Assembly: GCA_002843155.1 (NCBI GenBank) | Contig: PGZD01000029.1 | Location: 1-32,582, forward strand | Length of the DNA: 32,582 nt | DNA from: Gammaproteobacteria bacterium HGW-Gammaproteobacteria-3 | GTDB lineage: Bacteria > Pseudomonadota > Gammaproteobacteria > Methylococcales > Methylomonadaceae | Direction: 5' to 3' | Part shown: one piece after another, positions 1-8,557 of the stretch | Layout: each line of letters begins with the position of its first letter | How positions within the stretch are numbered: the first letter of the stretch is position 1 | Position numbers and translations under genes: made by a program | Notes under the pieces: generated by a model | Seen by the model: only the letters and a program-made list of their open reading frames with translations | What the model was told of the DNA's origin: nothing | Database searches by the model: none

Positions 1-129
1 TGAACAGCAAAAAATCTGTAGTGCCAACCGACAGTAGTTAAAATTTTTAACTGATTGAAATGGCGGGGAACTTCGTTATTAGGTGACGAAGTTGGGGTAG
101 GCGCTTTCGCGGAGGGGACATGAAGCTCT
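1..129. other. Non-coding edge with two inverted repeats
   Basis: No convincing reading frame is seen before the GMC gene's restored stop. Two inverted repeats are visible. AGTTAAAA (36-43) pairs with TTTTAACT (45-52) around a single central T. AACTTCGT (69-76) pairs with ACGAAGTT (86-93) across a 9-base loop. The second could form a hairpin downstream of the GMC gene on the minus strand, but it has no clear T-run, so I do not call it a terminator. Confidence 0.35.
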
Positions 130-1729
130 TTATCCTACAAGGCACAATAGCTTTGTATCATTTGCCAGCCGCAAAGCCAGCGCTATGATTGTCAGCGTTG
201 GATTCGCCCACCCCCCGGTGGGAAACGGGGCGCTTCCTGCGACATAGAGGTTTTCAGTGCCATGAACGCGACCGGTGCCATCGGGTCACGCCTTGTTTAA
301 GATCATCACTCATGCGCGCCGTGCCCATATGGTGATAGCCGCCGATCGCATGATTGCTGACCAGAGGATCGACTTCCCAGACCTTCTCATTGTTATTGAG
401 CCACGCAGCCGGTTCCGCCCGGCCCAAATCAAGACGCCGGAGTTCGTGATCAAGCGCTTTGAGGGCGCCCGCCACGCTGTGTTTGTCCAGCGAACAAAAC
501 TGCCAGTTCAGTTGCAGGCGCGGTACGCCCAGCAAGTCTTTGTCGTCTGAAAGGATCAGACGACTGTCGGAGTTCGGAGCCTGTTCGGCGCGGCAGACGG
601 CGTAAAGCCCATAGCCGGGTTTTGACAGGTTGCGCAAATTCAGGGCCGTTCCCATTTTATTCGTTACGGCGGTAGAGATGCGGCGGTTGATTTTCCAAAG
701 CCCCCGCCCTGCCCGGGTGGGCGAAAGATCATGGCGTAACTTGTTGCTTATTTTCTTATGGGCACTCTGGTTTTCGCCGGGATGCTTGCGCACGGCGAGG
801 GTGAAGCTGGTATTAAGAAGGGCTTCGCGCTCCTGAAACGCTTCGCCGGGGCGGAACAGCATGCCGTAGCGTTTACCGTGACGGTAGACGAAGCGCGGCA
901 GAATACGGAACAGCTTGCGGGCATCTTTAACAATCACATGGGCGCCGCGCGCATGGGGATGTTCCATGAAAAACCGTCCGACAAGGTCGTTATTGTTACC
1001 GATGCCTTGCGGATGGGCGGCGTTATGCGAGGCCAGCAAGAGCCGCAGTATTTCAATGCCGCCTGTGGCGATGATAAAGGCTCTGGCTTTCACAAGCGCC
1101 CTACCGCCTTGCAGATTGGCGATGCGTACTGCGTCGATGGCCGATCCATTTTTTGTTGTTTGCAGTTCGGTTGCGGTGGCATGAAGAAGAATTCTTACGT
1201 TTGCCGCGTTCTTCAGATCATCACAGCTCGGAAGGGTGAAGCGGTCAAACATCTCATCAAACTGCCAGAAGGCAGGTTTCAACACATCCGGGTCCAACGG
1301 CGTAGAAAATCCAGGTAAAGCATTGTCCGCTATTTCAGGAAGCCCCAGTATTTTTTGTGCTTGCGCATAATAAGGGCGCAAAGTTTCTTTACCGAAAGGC
1401 CAGCCACTATGCGAAACCCATGTGCGTTTTTCGAAGTCAATATCATCCAGTTGTGCGGACCGCCCGCCCCAGATCGCTGCCGTGCCACCGAAAAAACGCA
1501 AGCGTGACTCTGCCAGATCGTAATAGGGGAATCCCCCTGATGTTCCGGCAGCCATATCCTGTATGTCTTGCTCAAAATCCATGCCACCGCTTTCGAGCAG
1601 GATAATATCAATACCCTTGGCAGCAAGACTGCGCGCAAGGGTGACTCCGGCAGGTCCTGCGCCGATAATGCATAGGCCGGTTTCGTATATTTTCCCTGAT
1701 TCCGTAAAGGTAGCGAAATCTTCGACCAT
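130..1729 (-). pseudogene. GMC-family FAD oxidoreductase, frameshifted near its C-terminus
   Basis: This is a glucose-methanol-choline (GMC) family flavoprotein, which would oxidise an alcohol or sugar substrate using FAD. The N-terminus carries the dinucleotide-binding GAGPAG at residues 23-28 and an acidic ribose-binding residue in LLESGG. The C-terminal domain begins with HHMGTARM, whose His belongs to the active site. The frame then runs into nonsense and stops at 254-256. Removing one base from the GGG run at 283-285 restores the family ending ([24 protein letters not shown]) to a stop at 130-132, about 532 residues in all. The catalytic Asn-Pro lies after the break, so the shortened 491-residue product should be inactive. 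The start is supported by GGAGA just upstream. It is divergent from the Lon-like gene. Real mutation versus sequencing error cannot be told apart here; the substrate is unknown. Confidence 0.82.
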
Positions 1730-1773
1730 AATTTTTTCTCCGTTTTTGTCATCGCTCGATCTTTGAATGCCTG

Positions 1774-1779
1774 ATTATA
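1774..1779 (-). promoter_or_regulatory. Candidate -10 box for the GMC gene
   Basis: A perfect TATAAT on the minus strand lies about 45 bases upstream of the GMC start codon. No good -35 hexamer is seen at 16-18 bases upstream, so the site rests on the -10 match and its position. Confidence 0.35.
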
Positions 1780-1933
1780 TCGAATTGCTATTTGTTGCAC
1801 TTGTTTTGGTTGGGGCGATAACCAGCTTGAAATTTTCCGCATTGTCACCGCAGCTACAAAGCAACAGTCTCACCCGCTTCCGATTTCCATAACCGCACGA
1901 AGTAAACAAGGTGATTGTCGGCGGTTATGAGGC

Positions 1934-1939
1934 TATAAT
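1934..1939 (+). promoter_or_regulatory. Candidate -10 box for the Lon-like protease
   Basis: A perfect TATAAT lies 35 bases before the ATG at 1975. A transcript from it would begin near 1946, after the in-frame TTG at 1939, which argues for the ATG as the true start. The -35 region is poor. Confidence 0.4.
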
Positions 1940-1974
1940 TGCGCATTTGCCAGCTTGAAACCCGGACTCATCAC

Positions 1975-4374
1975 ATGAAAAATCCACCATTGGCCGCCGC
2001 GTCTCTTTACCAGGCATGCAATACCGATGAATTGAAATTTACCCATACCGACGAACTCAATGATATTGACATCATCATCGGCCAGGAGCGCGCGATAGCC
2101 TCGATACGTTTCGGCCTCAGGGTCGATAGAGACGGCTACAATATTTTTGCGCTGGCGCCCGCCGGTACCGGAAAAATGACCACGGTCAGGCAATTGGTCG
2201 AGCACGAGGCGTCCGCCAAAGTCATTCCTTGCGACTGGTGTTATGTCAATAATTTTGAACAACCGGCCAGACCCAAGGCGCTGAAAATTCCTGGCGGTAA
2301 AGGCAAAGCCTTCCGGGAGGATATGGAACAACTGATCGACGAGCTGCGCATTGCGCTGCCCGCCTCTTTTGAAGGCGACGAGTACCGCAGCCGGGTCGAA
2401 GAAATCGAGGAACAATCACGGCGCCGGGAATTGCAGGAAATCAATCAATTGCGCGAAGATGCGGCGCGCGCGCATATTATCCTGACGGAAACACCGACCG
2501 GTTACGCTTTTGCGCCGGTGGATGAAAAAGAGGTTGTCATCGATGCCGAACATTTCAATCAACTGCCTGCGCAGCAGCAGCAGAAAATTCAGGACGCCAT
2601 TGTCGATTTACAGCAAAAATTACAGAAATTACTGAAAAAATTTCCCGCCTGGCGCAAGGAAACCAAACGCAAAATCAAGACACTCAACCGGGAAGTCGCC
2701 GAATTTGCCGTGGGTCATTCAATTCACGAACTAAAGGAAAGTTATCACGATCAGGCGGCGATTCTCGACTACCTCGCCGACATCGAGCACGATATTATCG
2801 AGCATGTGCGCGACTTCATCCCGCACCGGGAAAGTCTGCTGCAGGTCATGGAAGCGCCGCAGCAAAGCGACCCGTTCAAACGCTATCAGGTCAACCTGAT
2901 CGTCGATCTGGCGGCCGATAAAGCCGCCCCGGTGATTTATGAAGATCACCCGAATTACGCCAACCTGATGGGCCGGGTCGATCATCAGGCCTATATGGGT
3001 TCATTGGTCACCGACTTTACCATGATCAAACCGGGCGCCCTGCACCAAGCCAATGGCGGCTATTTGCTGCTCGATGCCAGAAAACTGCTGATGCAGCCCT
3101 ACGCCTGGGAAAGCCTGAAAAGGACTTTGCAGGCCGGTGAAATCAAAATTGAATCGTTGGAACACAGCCTGAGCCTCATCAGTACCTCGGCGCTGGAACC
3201 CGAGCCCATCCCTCTTGAACTCAAACTCATTCTGATCGGCGATCGCCTGCTTTATTATTTGCTCAATTACTACGATCCCGAATTTCAGGACTTGTTTAAA
3301 GTCGCCGCCGACTTCGATGATTCGGTTGACCGCGCCGGAATCGCACTGGAGTATGCCAAGGTGCTGGCGACCATCGCGCGTCAGGAAAAATTGAAACCTC
3401 TGACCCGGCTGGCGGTCGGACGGGTGATAGAGCACAGCGCCAGAATGGCCGGTGATGCCGAAAAGCTAAGCACGCATCTGCGCAGCATCAAGGATTTGCT
3501 GATTGAAGCGGATTATTGGGCCAAAGACAACGGCCATGAGCAAATCGGTGTCAGCGACGTCCAACAAGCCATCGACCACAAAATTCACCGTTCCGACCGG
3601 ATCCGGCAGAAATTTTATGAAAATATTCATCGCGGTACTGTCCTGATCGATACCGAAGGCAAAGTCGCGGGACAAATCAATGCCTTGTCGGTCTTGCAAC
3701 TGGGTGAATTCACTTTTGGCCAGCCGACAAAAATCACCGCCACCACCCGTCTCGGGAACGGCAAATTACTCGATATCGAGCGCGAAACCGAACTGGGAGG
3801 CGCCCTGCATTCCAAAGGCGTGCTGATCATGACCAGCTTTATCGCCTCGCGTTATGCCCGCAACCAGCCTTTTTCGATGTCGGCCAGCCTGGTTTTCGAG
3901 CAATCTTACGGCGGCGTCGATGGCGACAGCGCTTCGCTGGCCGAATTGTGCGTCATTTTATCGGCGTTGACGCAAATTCCTCTGCGCCAGGATTTGGCGA
4001 TAACCGGCTCGGTCAACCAATTGGGGCAAGTACAACCCATTGGTGGCGTCAACGAAAAAATCGAAGGTTTCTTCGATATTTGCAACAAAAAAGGTTTGAC
4101 CGGACAGCAAGGCGTGATTATCCCCGCCACCAACATCAAACATCTAATGTTGCGCTGGGATGTCGTCAATGCCGCACGTTCCGGGCAATTTTGCATTTAT
4201 GCCGTGGCAACGGTCGATCAGGCGCTGGAATTGCTTACCGGCCTGGAAGCCGGAAACGCAGACGAACAGGGCGTGTTTGAACCCGACACCATCAACGGCC
4301 GGGTCGCAGCGCAATTAGCGCAATTCACTACGCTCAGCCAGCACTATTCGGCTAAAAACAATACCGATGATTAA
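1975..4374 (+). CDS. Lon-related ATP-dependent protease (AAA + Lon proteolytic domain)
   Basis: A 799-residue cytoplasmic protease of the Lon-related family (COG1067 type), distinct from housekeeping Lon. The N-terminal half is a AAA module with the P-loop APAGTGKMT at residues 61-69; the position after the Lys is Met, followed by Thr, so the Walker A motif is slightly unusual. A charged coiled-coil-like insertion with many Glu, Gln and Lys spans about residues 130-250. The C-terminal Lon protease domain has a Ser-Lys dyad: S652 in DGDSAS and K695 in GGVNEKIEG. The 43-residue spacing is the same as in E. coli Lon. I chose ATG 1975 over the in-frame TTG at 1939 because a TATAAT box ends at the TTG. 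The gene stands alone, divergent from the GMC gene. Substrates are unknown. Confidence 0.88.
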   Translation: MKNPPLAAASLYQACNTDELKFTHTDELNDIDIIIGQERAIASIRFGLRVDRDGYNIFALAPAGTGKMTTVRQLVEHEASAKVIPCDWCYVNNFEQPARPKALKIPGGKGKAFREDMEQLIDELRIALPASFEGDEYRSRVEEIEEQSRRRELQEINQLREDAARAHIILTETPTGYAFAPVDEKEVVIDAEHFNQLPAQQQQKIQDAIVDLQQKLQKLLKKFPAWRKETKRKIKTLNREVAEFAVGHSIHELKESYHDQAAILDYLADIEHDIIEHVRDFIPHRESLLQVMEAPQQSDPFKRYQVNLIVDLAADKAAPVIYEDHPNYANLMGRVDHQAYMGSLVTDFTMIKPGALHQANGGYLLLDARKLLMQPYAWESLKRTLQAGEIKIESLEHSLSLISTSALEPEPIPLELKLILIGDRLLYYLLNYYDPEFQDLFKVAADFDDSVDRAGIALEYAKVLATIARQEKLKPLTRLAVGRVIEHSARMAGDAEKLSTHLRSIKDLLIEADYWAKDNGHEQIGVSDVQQAIDHKIHRSDRIRQKFYENIHRGTVLIDTEGKVAGQINALSVLQLGEFTFGQPTKITATTRLGNGKLLDIERETELGGALHSKGVLIMTSFIASRYARNQPFSMSASLVFEQSYGGVDGDSASLAELCVILSALTQIPLRQDLAITGSVNQLGQVQPIGGVNEKIEGFFDICNKKGLTGQQGVIIPATNIKHLMLRWDVVNAARSGQFCIYAVATVDQALELLTGLEAGNADEQGVFEPDTINGRVAAQLAQFTTLSQHYSAKNNTDD

Positions 4375-4412
4375 TCGAACCTCGTTCCGGCCGATATTGA
4401 AGATGACGGCGC

Positions 4413-4445
4413 TCCCTGCCCGGTTTTGCTTTGAGGAAGCAGGGA
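4413..4445 (+). other. Inverted repeat between the Lon-like gene and edd
   Basis: TCCCTGC (4413-4419) is complementary to GCAGGGA (4439-4445), with a 19-base loop. There is no downstream T-run, so it may be a weak transcript end or a leader structure before edd rather than a classical terminator. Confidence 0.3.
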
Positions 4446-4552
4446 AGCATTGACCAGACTTCCATGATAAAATTTCAGCCTGAACTTAACGATTGGGACT
4501 GCGGGCTTCGCTCAAGGCCCAGATCTCAAGCAACAGACAGAAGGAAAGAACC

Positions 4553-6373
4553 ATGCATCCTGTATTAGAAACCGTCACCCGCGAAGTCATCGAGCGCAGC
4601 CGCGAAAGCCGGTCGCTTTATCTGGCCCGGATAAACGCCGCAACGAAACAAGGCCCTCGTCGATCCGGACTCGGTTGCGGTAATCTGGCGCATGCTTTCG
4701 CCGCCTGCCCTGCCGGTGAAAAAGCCGATTTAGCGGGTGATCGAAAAGCCAATGTCGGGATCATTTCCTCCTACAACGATATGCTGTCCGCGCATGAACC
4801 TTACAAAGACGCCCCCGCCCTCATCAAGGCTGCGGTCAAGGAAGCAGGCGGCGTCGCCCAGTTCGCAGGCGGCGTCCCGGCCATGTGCGACGGCGTCACA
4901 CAAGGTCAGCCGGGCATGGAATTATCGTTGTTCAGCCGTGATGTCATCGCCATGGCGACGGCCATCGGCTTGAGCCATAATGTATTCGACGCCGCCCTTT
5001 ACTTGGGTGTCTGCGACAAAATCGTACCGGGATTACTGATCGGCGCACTCAGTTTCGGCCATTTACCCGCCGTATTCGTACCGGCAGGACCCATGACCAG
5101 CGGCATCACCAACAAGGAAAAAGCCCGCGCCCGTCAGCAATATGCCGAGGGCAAGATTGGCCGCGAGGAACTGCTCGAATCCGAATCAAAATCCTACCAC
5201 AGCCCCGGCACCTGTACTTTTTACGGCACGGCCAACAGCAATCAAATGATGGTCGAAATCATGGGACTGCATTTGCCGGGCAGTTCCTTCATCAACCCGA
5301 ATACGCCGCTCCGCGATGCACTGACCCAAGCGGCCGCCCGGCAAGTGCTGAAATTTACCGCATGGGGCGACGATTTTCGCCCCATCGGCCATGTCATCAA
5401 CGAAAAAGCGATCATAAACGCCATAATCGGCCTTCTCGCTACCGGCGGCTCGACCAACCATACCATGCACCTGGTCGCCATAGCCCGCGCCGCAGGCATC
5501 ATTATCAACTGGGACGACTTTGACAAGCTCTCGCGCGTAGTGCCGCTGCTCACCCGTATCTATCCCAACGGCCCGGCTGACGTGAATCATTTTCAGGCCG
5601 CAGGCGGCATGGGTGTATTGATTGCACAATTATTGAATGCCGGATTGTTACATGAAGATATTTTGACCGTAGCCGATAAGCGCGGCATGAAAAATTATAC
5701 CCGGGAGCCCAAGCTGAAAAACGGTCAATTGATCTGGGAAGCTTGCCCTGAAGCCTTGCTCGACACCGAAGTCATCCGCAGTGCTGACCATCCGTTTGCC
5801 GCAGGCGGCGGCCTGCATTTGATGCACGGCAATCTCGGACGCGGTATCTCCAAAGTTTCGGCCGTATCCGAAGATCATCAGGTGGTTGAGGCGCCGGCAG
5901 TAGTTTTCGACGACCAGGATGATATGATGGCGGCGTTCAAGCGCGGCGAACTGGAAAAAGACTTTATCGCCGTCATCCGCTTCCAGGGTCCCAAATCCAA
6001 TGGTATGCCGGAGTTGCATAAACTGACGCCGCTTTTGGGTTTATTGCAGGATAAAGGTTTCAAGGTCGCCCTGATTACCGATGGCCGTATGTCCGGCGCT
6101 TCCGGCAAGGTGCCGTCGGCCATTCACATGTGCCCCGAGTGCGCCGATGGCGGGCCGCTGGCAAAAGTGCGCAATGGCGACATCATTCATCTCAATACCC
6201 AAACCGGCGTCGTCAATGTCTTGCTCGATAACGCCGAACTCAATGCCAGACGCCCTGCCGTCAACAGCGCCAAAGACCATCATCATGGCATGGGACGGGA
6301 ATTGTTTGCCGGTTTCCGTTTAAATGCCTCCTCCGCCGAAATGGGCGCGACCAATATATTCGTTAACGATTAA
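4553..6373 (+). CDS. edd: Phosphogluconate dehydratase (Edd)
   Basis: Edd converts 6-phosphogluconate to 2-keto-3-deoxy-6-phosphogluconate (KDPG), the first committed Entner-Doudoroff step. The 606-residue length is normal for Edd of the IlvD/Edd family. Cysteines C112 ([10 protein letters not shown]), C154 (GVCDKIVPG) and C221 (SPGTCTFYG) lie in the conserved blocks; the last two are where the [4Fe-4S] ligands are expected. The motif [15 protein letters not shown] near the C-terminus is typical. The ATG at 4553 is preceded by AGAAGGAAAG; a TTG-started extension of 20 residues is less likely because it lacks a good ribosome site. It is followed 40 bases later by eda, which uses its product. 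Confidence 0.96.
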   Translation: MHPVLETVTREVIERSRESRSLYLARINAATKQGPRRSGLGCGNLAHAFAACPAGEKADLAGDRKANVGIISSYNDMLSAHEPYKDAPALIKAAVKEAGGVAQFAGGVPAMCDGVTQGQPGMELSLFSRDVIAMATAIGLSHNVFDAALYLGVCDKIVPGLLIGALSFGHLPAVFVPAGPMTSGITNKEKARARQQYAEGKIGREELLESESKSYHSPGTCTFYGTANSNQMMVEIMGLHLPGSSFINPNTPLRDALTQAAARQVLKFTAWGDDFRPIGHVINEKAIINAIIGLLATGGSTNHTMHLVAIARAAGIIINWDDFDKLSRVVPLLTRIYPNGPADVNHFQAAGGMGVLIAQLLNAGLLHEDILTVADKRGMKNYTREPKLKNGQLIWEACPEALLDTEVIRSADHPFAAGGGLHLMHGNLGRGISKVSAVSEDHQVVEAPAVVFDDQDDMMAAFKRGELEKDFIAVIRFQGPKSNGMPELHKLTPLLGLLQDKGFKVALITDGRMSGASGKVPSAIHMCPECADGGPLAKVRNGDIIHLNTQTGVVNVLLDNAELNARRPAVNSAKDHHHGMGRELFAGFRLNASSAEMGATNIFVND

Positions 6374-6413
6374 CACCGCTGATTGCCGCAATCTCTTTAC
6401 AAGGAATAAAAAA

Positions 6414-7058
6414 ATGACCCGAAATAACTGGAAAATCTCCCCTTCGGCGGTATTGAACGCAGGCCCTGTCATGCCCGTCATGGTAATCAAAAACCTTGAA
6501 GACGCCGTGCCTTTGGCCCAGGCACTGGTATCGGGCGGCATTAAAGTATTGGAAATCACTCTGCGCACACCGGTCGCGCTGGCGGCTATCGAGTTGATCA
6601 GCAAAGAGGTCAAAGGCGCGATTGTCGGCGCCGGAACCATTACTACGCCTGAACAGCTAAAAGCTGCAAAAGACGCCGGAGCGGTATTCGCGATCAGTCC
6701 CGGACTCACGCCCAAACTGCTCAAAGCCGCCAGGCGCGGCAAGATTGCTCTGATACCGGGTATTTCAACGCTGTCGGAATTGATGCTGGGCATGGAATAC
6801 GGCCTGGATCACTTTAAATTCTTTCCGGCGGCGGCGGCCGGGGGTATCAACATGCTCAAAGGCATCGCGGGGCCGATTCCTTCAGCGACTTTTTGCCCGA
6901 CCGGAGGTATTACGGCGGACAATTACCGGAACTATCTGCATTTGCCTAATGTCGCCTGTGTCGGCGGCTCATGGCTGGCGCCGGAAGACGCCATAACAAC
7001 CCGAAACTGGAAAAAAATAACCGAACTGGCGCAAACAGCTATAGCCAATGCCCGGTAA
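6414..7058 (+). CDS. eda: KDPG aldolase (Eda)
   Basis: Eda splits KDPG into pyruvate and glyceraldehyde-3-phosphate, completing the Entner-Doudoroff route started by Edd just upstream. The 214-residue TIM-barrel protein has E47 in LEITLRT as the general acid/base and K135 in HFKFFPA as the Schiff-base lysine. The glycine-rich phosphate loops are VGAGTI and CPTGGI. The start at 6414 follows AAGGAATAAAAAA. A longer frame beginning at 6324 overlaps the end of edd in a different frame and gives no recognisable extra sequence. Co-transcription with edd is likely. Confidence 0.95.
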   Translation: MTRNNWKISPSAVLNAGPVMPVMVIKNLEDAVPLAQALVSGGIKVLEITLRTPVALAAIELISKEVKGAIVGAGTITTPEQLKAAKDAGAVFAISPGLTPKLLKAARRGKIALIPGISTLSELMLGMEYGLDHFKFFPAAAAGGINMLKGIAGPIPSATFCPTGGITADNYRNYLHLPNVACVGGSWLAPEDAITTRNWKKITELAQTAIANAR

Positions 7059-7121
7059 AATTGGATTTTCACAGCAGTCGCTACCGAACACAACCTTTGT
7101 ATCGGCGAAGACAAAAATACA

Positions 7122-7131
7122 TAAGCGCTTA
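7122..7131. promoter_or_regulatory. Ten-base palindrome upstream of gltA
   Basis: TAAGCGCTTA is a perfect palindrome 71 bases before the gltA start, inside the 143-base eda-gltA gap. A weak -10-like TAAGAT follows at 7152-7157. The palindrome could be an operator, but this is inference from position and symmetry only. Confidence 0.25.
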
Positions 7132-7201
7132 CGGAATAAACGTTTTTTGCTTAAGATATGCTCATCCCAACCTTTGCTAAAACAACTTTAAAGGCAACGC
7201 C

Positions 7202-8500
7202 ATGACTGACAAAGACACTGTACACTTACAGAATCAGAGCGCTGAAATTTCCTGCGACCTGCCCCTGCTGTCCGGCACCATTGGCCCTGATGTCGTCGAT
7301 ATACGCTCGTTTTATCAGAACACCGGCCTGTTTACCTACGACCCGGGTTTTACCTCGACCGCCAGTTGCAGCTCCAAAATAACCTATATCGATGGCGACC
7401 GGGGCATTTTGCTGTATCGGGGCTATCCGATCGAGCAACTGGCCGAAAAATGTGACTTCATGGAAGTCTGTTATCTGCTTTTGAATAGTGAATTGCCCGA
7501 CGGCAAACAAATGCAGCAATTTGTCAATGAAGTTACCTATCACACCATGGTGCATGATCAGCTCACCAATTTTTACAAAGGTTTCCGCCGCGATGCCCAT
7601 CCGATGGCGACCATTGTCGCAGTGGTGGGCGCATTGTCGGCGTTTTATCATCATGAACTGGATATCCGTTGTCCGATCGACCGTAATCTGTCGGCTATCC
7701 GCCTGGTCGCCAAAATGCCCACCATCGTCGCGATGAGCCATAAATACAGCACCGGTATGCCGTTTATGTACCCGCAGAATAAACTGGGCTACGTCGAGAA
7801 TTTTTTGTATATGATGCACGCGACACCGTGCGAAGATTATGTGCAAAATCCGGTACTGGTACGGGCGATGGACAGAATTCTGATTCTGCATGCCGATCAC
7901 GAACAAAACGCCTCCACCTCCACCGTGCGTCTGGCCGGTTCCAGCGGCGCCAATCCCTACGCCTGCATCACCTCCGGCATTGCCTGCCTGTGGGGCGCGG
8001 CGCATGGCGGCGCCAACGAAGCCGTGCTGCGTATGCTGGAAGAAATTGGCGATGTTTCCAATATTGACCAATACATCAAAAAAGCCAAGGACAAAGACGA
8101 TCCATTCAGATTGATGGGCTTTGGCCACAGGGTTTATAAAAATTACGACCCCCGCGCCAAACTGATGCGCGCCACCTGCCATGAAGTGCTGACCGAACTG
8201 GGCCTGCATGATGACGTTTTGTTCAAACTGGCGCTGGAACTGGAACGAATCGCACTGGAAGACGATTATTTCATCGAGAAGAAACTCTATCCCAATGTCG
8301 ATTTTTATTCCGGCATCGTGATGCGCGCTTTAGGCATCCCCACCGAAATGTTTACCGCTATTTTCGCCATGGCGCGCTCGATCGGCTGGATTGCCCACTG
8401 GGATGAAATGATTTCGGACAAGGAACAAAAAATCGGCCGCCCGCGCCAACTTTACAAAGGCGCTACGCAACGCGATGTGATATCGATATCGGACCGTTAA
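7202..8500 (+). CDS. gltA: Citrate synthase, type II
   Basis: Citrate synthase condenses acetyl-CoA and oxaloacetate to citrate at the entry of the TCA cycle. The 432 residues match the long, Gram-negative hexameric class. The catalytic residues are visible: H268 in [12 protein letters not shown]309 in [13 protein letters not shown] and D367 in NVDFYSG, close to E. coli numbering (264, 305, 362). The N-terminal beta-rich part (about 1-60) typical of this class is present. It sits between eda and aceE, so the enzyme that consumes acetyl-CoA is encoded next to the complex that makes it. AAGG six bases ahead supports the ATG. Confidence 0.96.
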   Translation: MTDKDTVHLQNQSAEISCDLPLLSGTIGPDVVDIRSFYQNTGLFTYDPGFTSTASCSSKITYIDGDRGILLYRGYPIEQLAEKCDFMEVCYLLLNSELPDGKQMQQFVNEVTYHTMVHDQLTNFYKGFRRDAHPMATIVAVVGALSAFYHHELDIRCPIDRNLSAIRLVAKMPTIVAMSHKYSTGMPFMYPQNKLGYVENFLYMMHATPCEDYVQNPVLVRAMDRILILHADHEQNASTSTVRLAGSSGANPYACITSGIACLWGAAHGGANEAVLRMLEEIGDVSNIDQYIKKAKDKDDPFRLMGFGHRVYKNYDPRAKLMRATCHEVLTELGLHDDVLFKLALELERIALEDDYFIEKKLYPNVDFYSGIVMRALGIPTEMFTAIFAMARSIGWIAHWDEMISDKEQKIGRPRQLYKGATQRDVISISDR

Positions 8501-8557
8501 AAGCTATTATTCAATCGAAAAAGACCGGCAAACCTGGTCAGATGAACGGAGTTATAA

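Noticed and set aside
1330-1848. 172-codon minus-strand frame overlapping the GMC gene
   Set aside because: It is another frame of the GMC N-terminus and the upstream region; the GMC frame holds the FAD motif and ribosome site.
1939-1974. TTG-started extension of the Lon-like protease
   Set aside because: A perfect TATAAT ends at the TTG, so the transcript would start after it; the ATG at 1975 fits better.
4450-4473. TTGACC and TAAAAT as an edd promoter
   Set aside because: The hexamers are only 12 bases apart, too close for a sigma-70 promoter.
7226-8209. 327-codon minus-strand frame opposite gltA
   Set aside because: It is wholly antisense to a gene with complete catalytic motifs and its translation is a low-complexity shadow rich in Gly, His and Gln.
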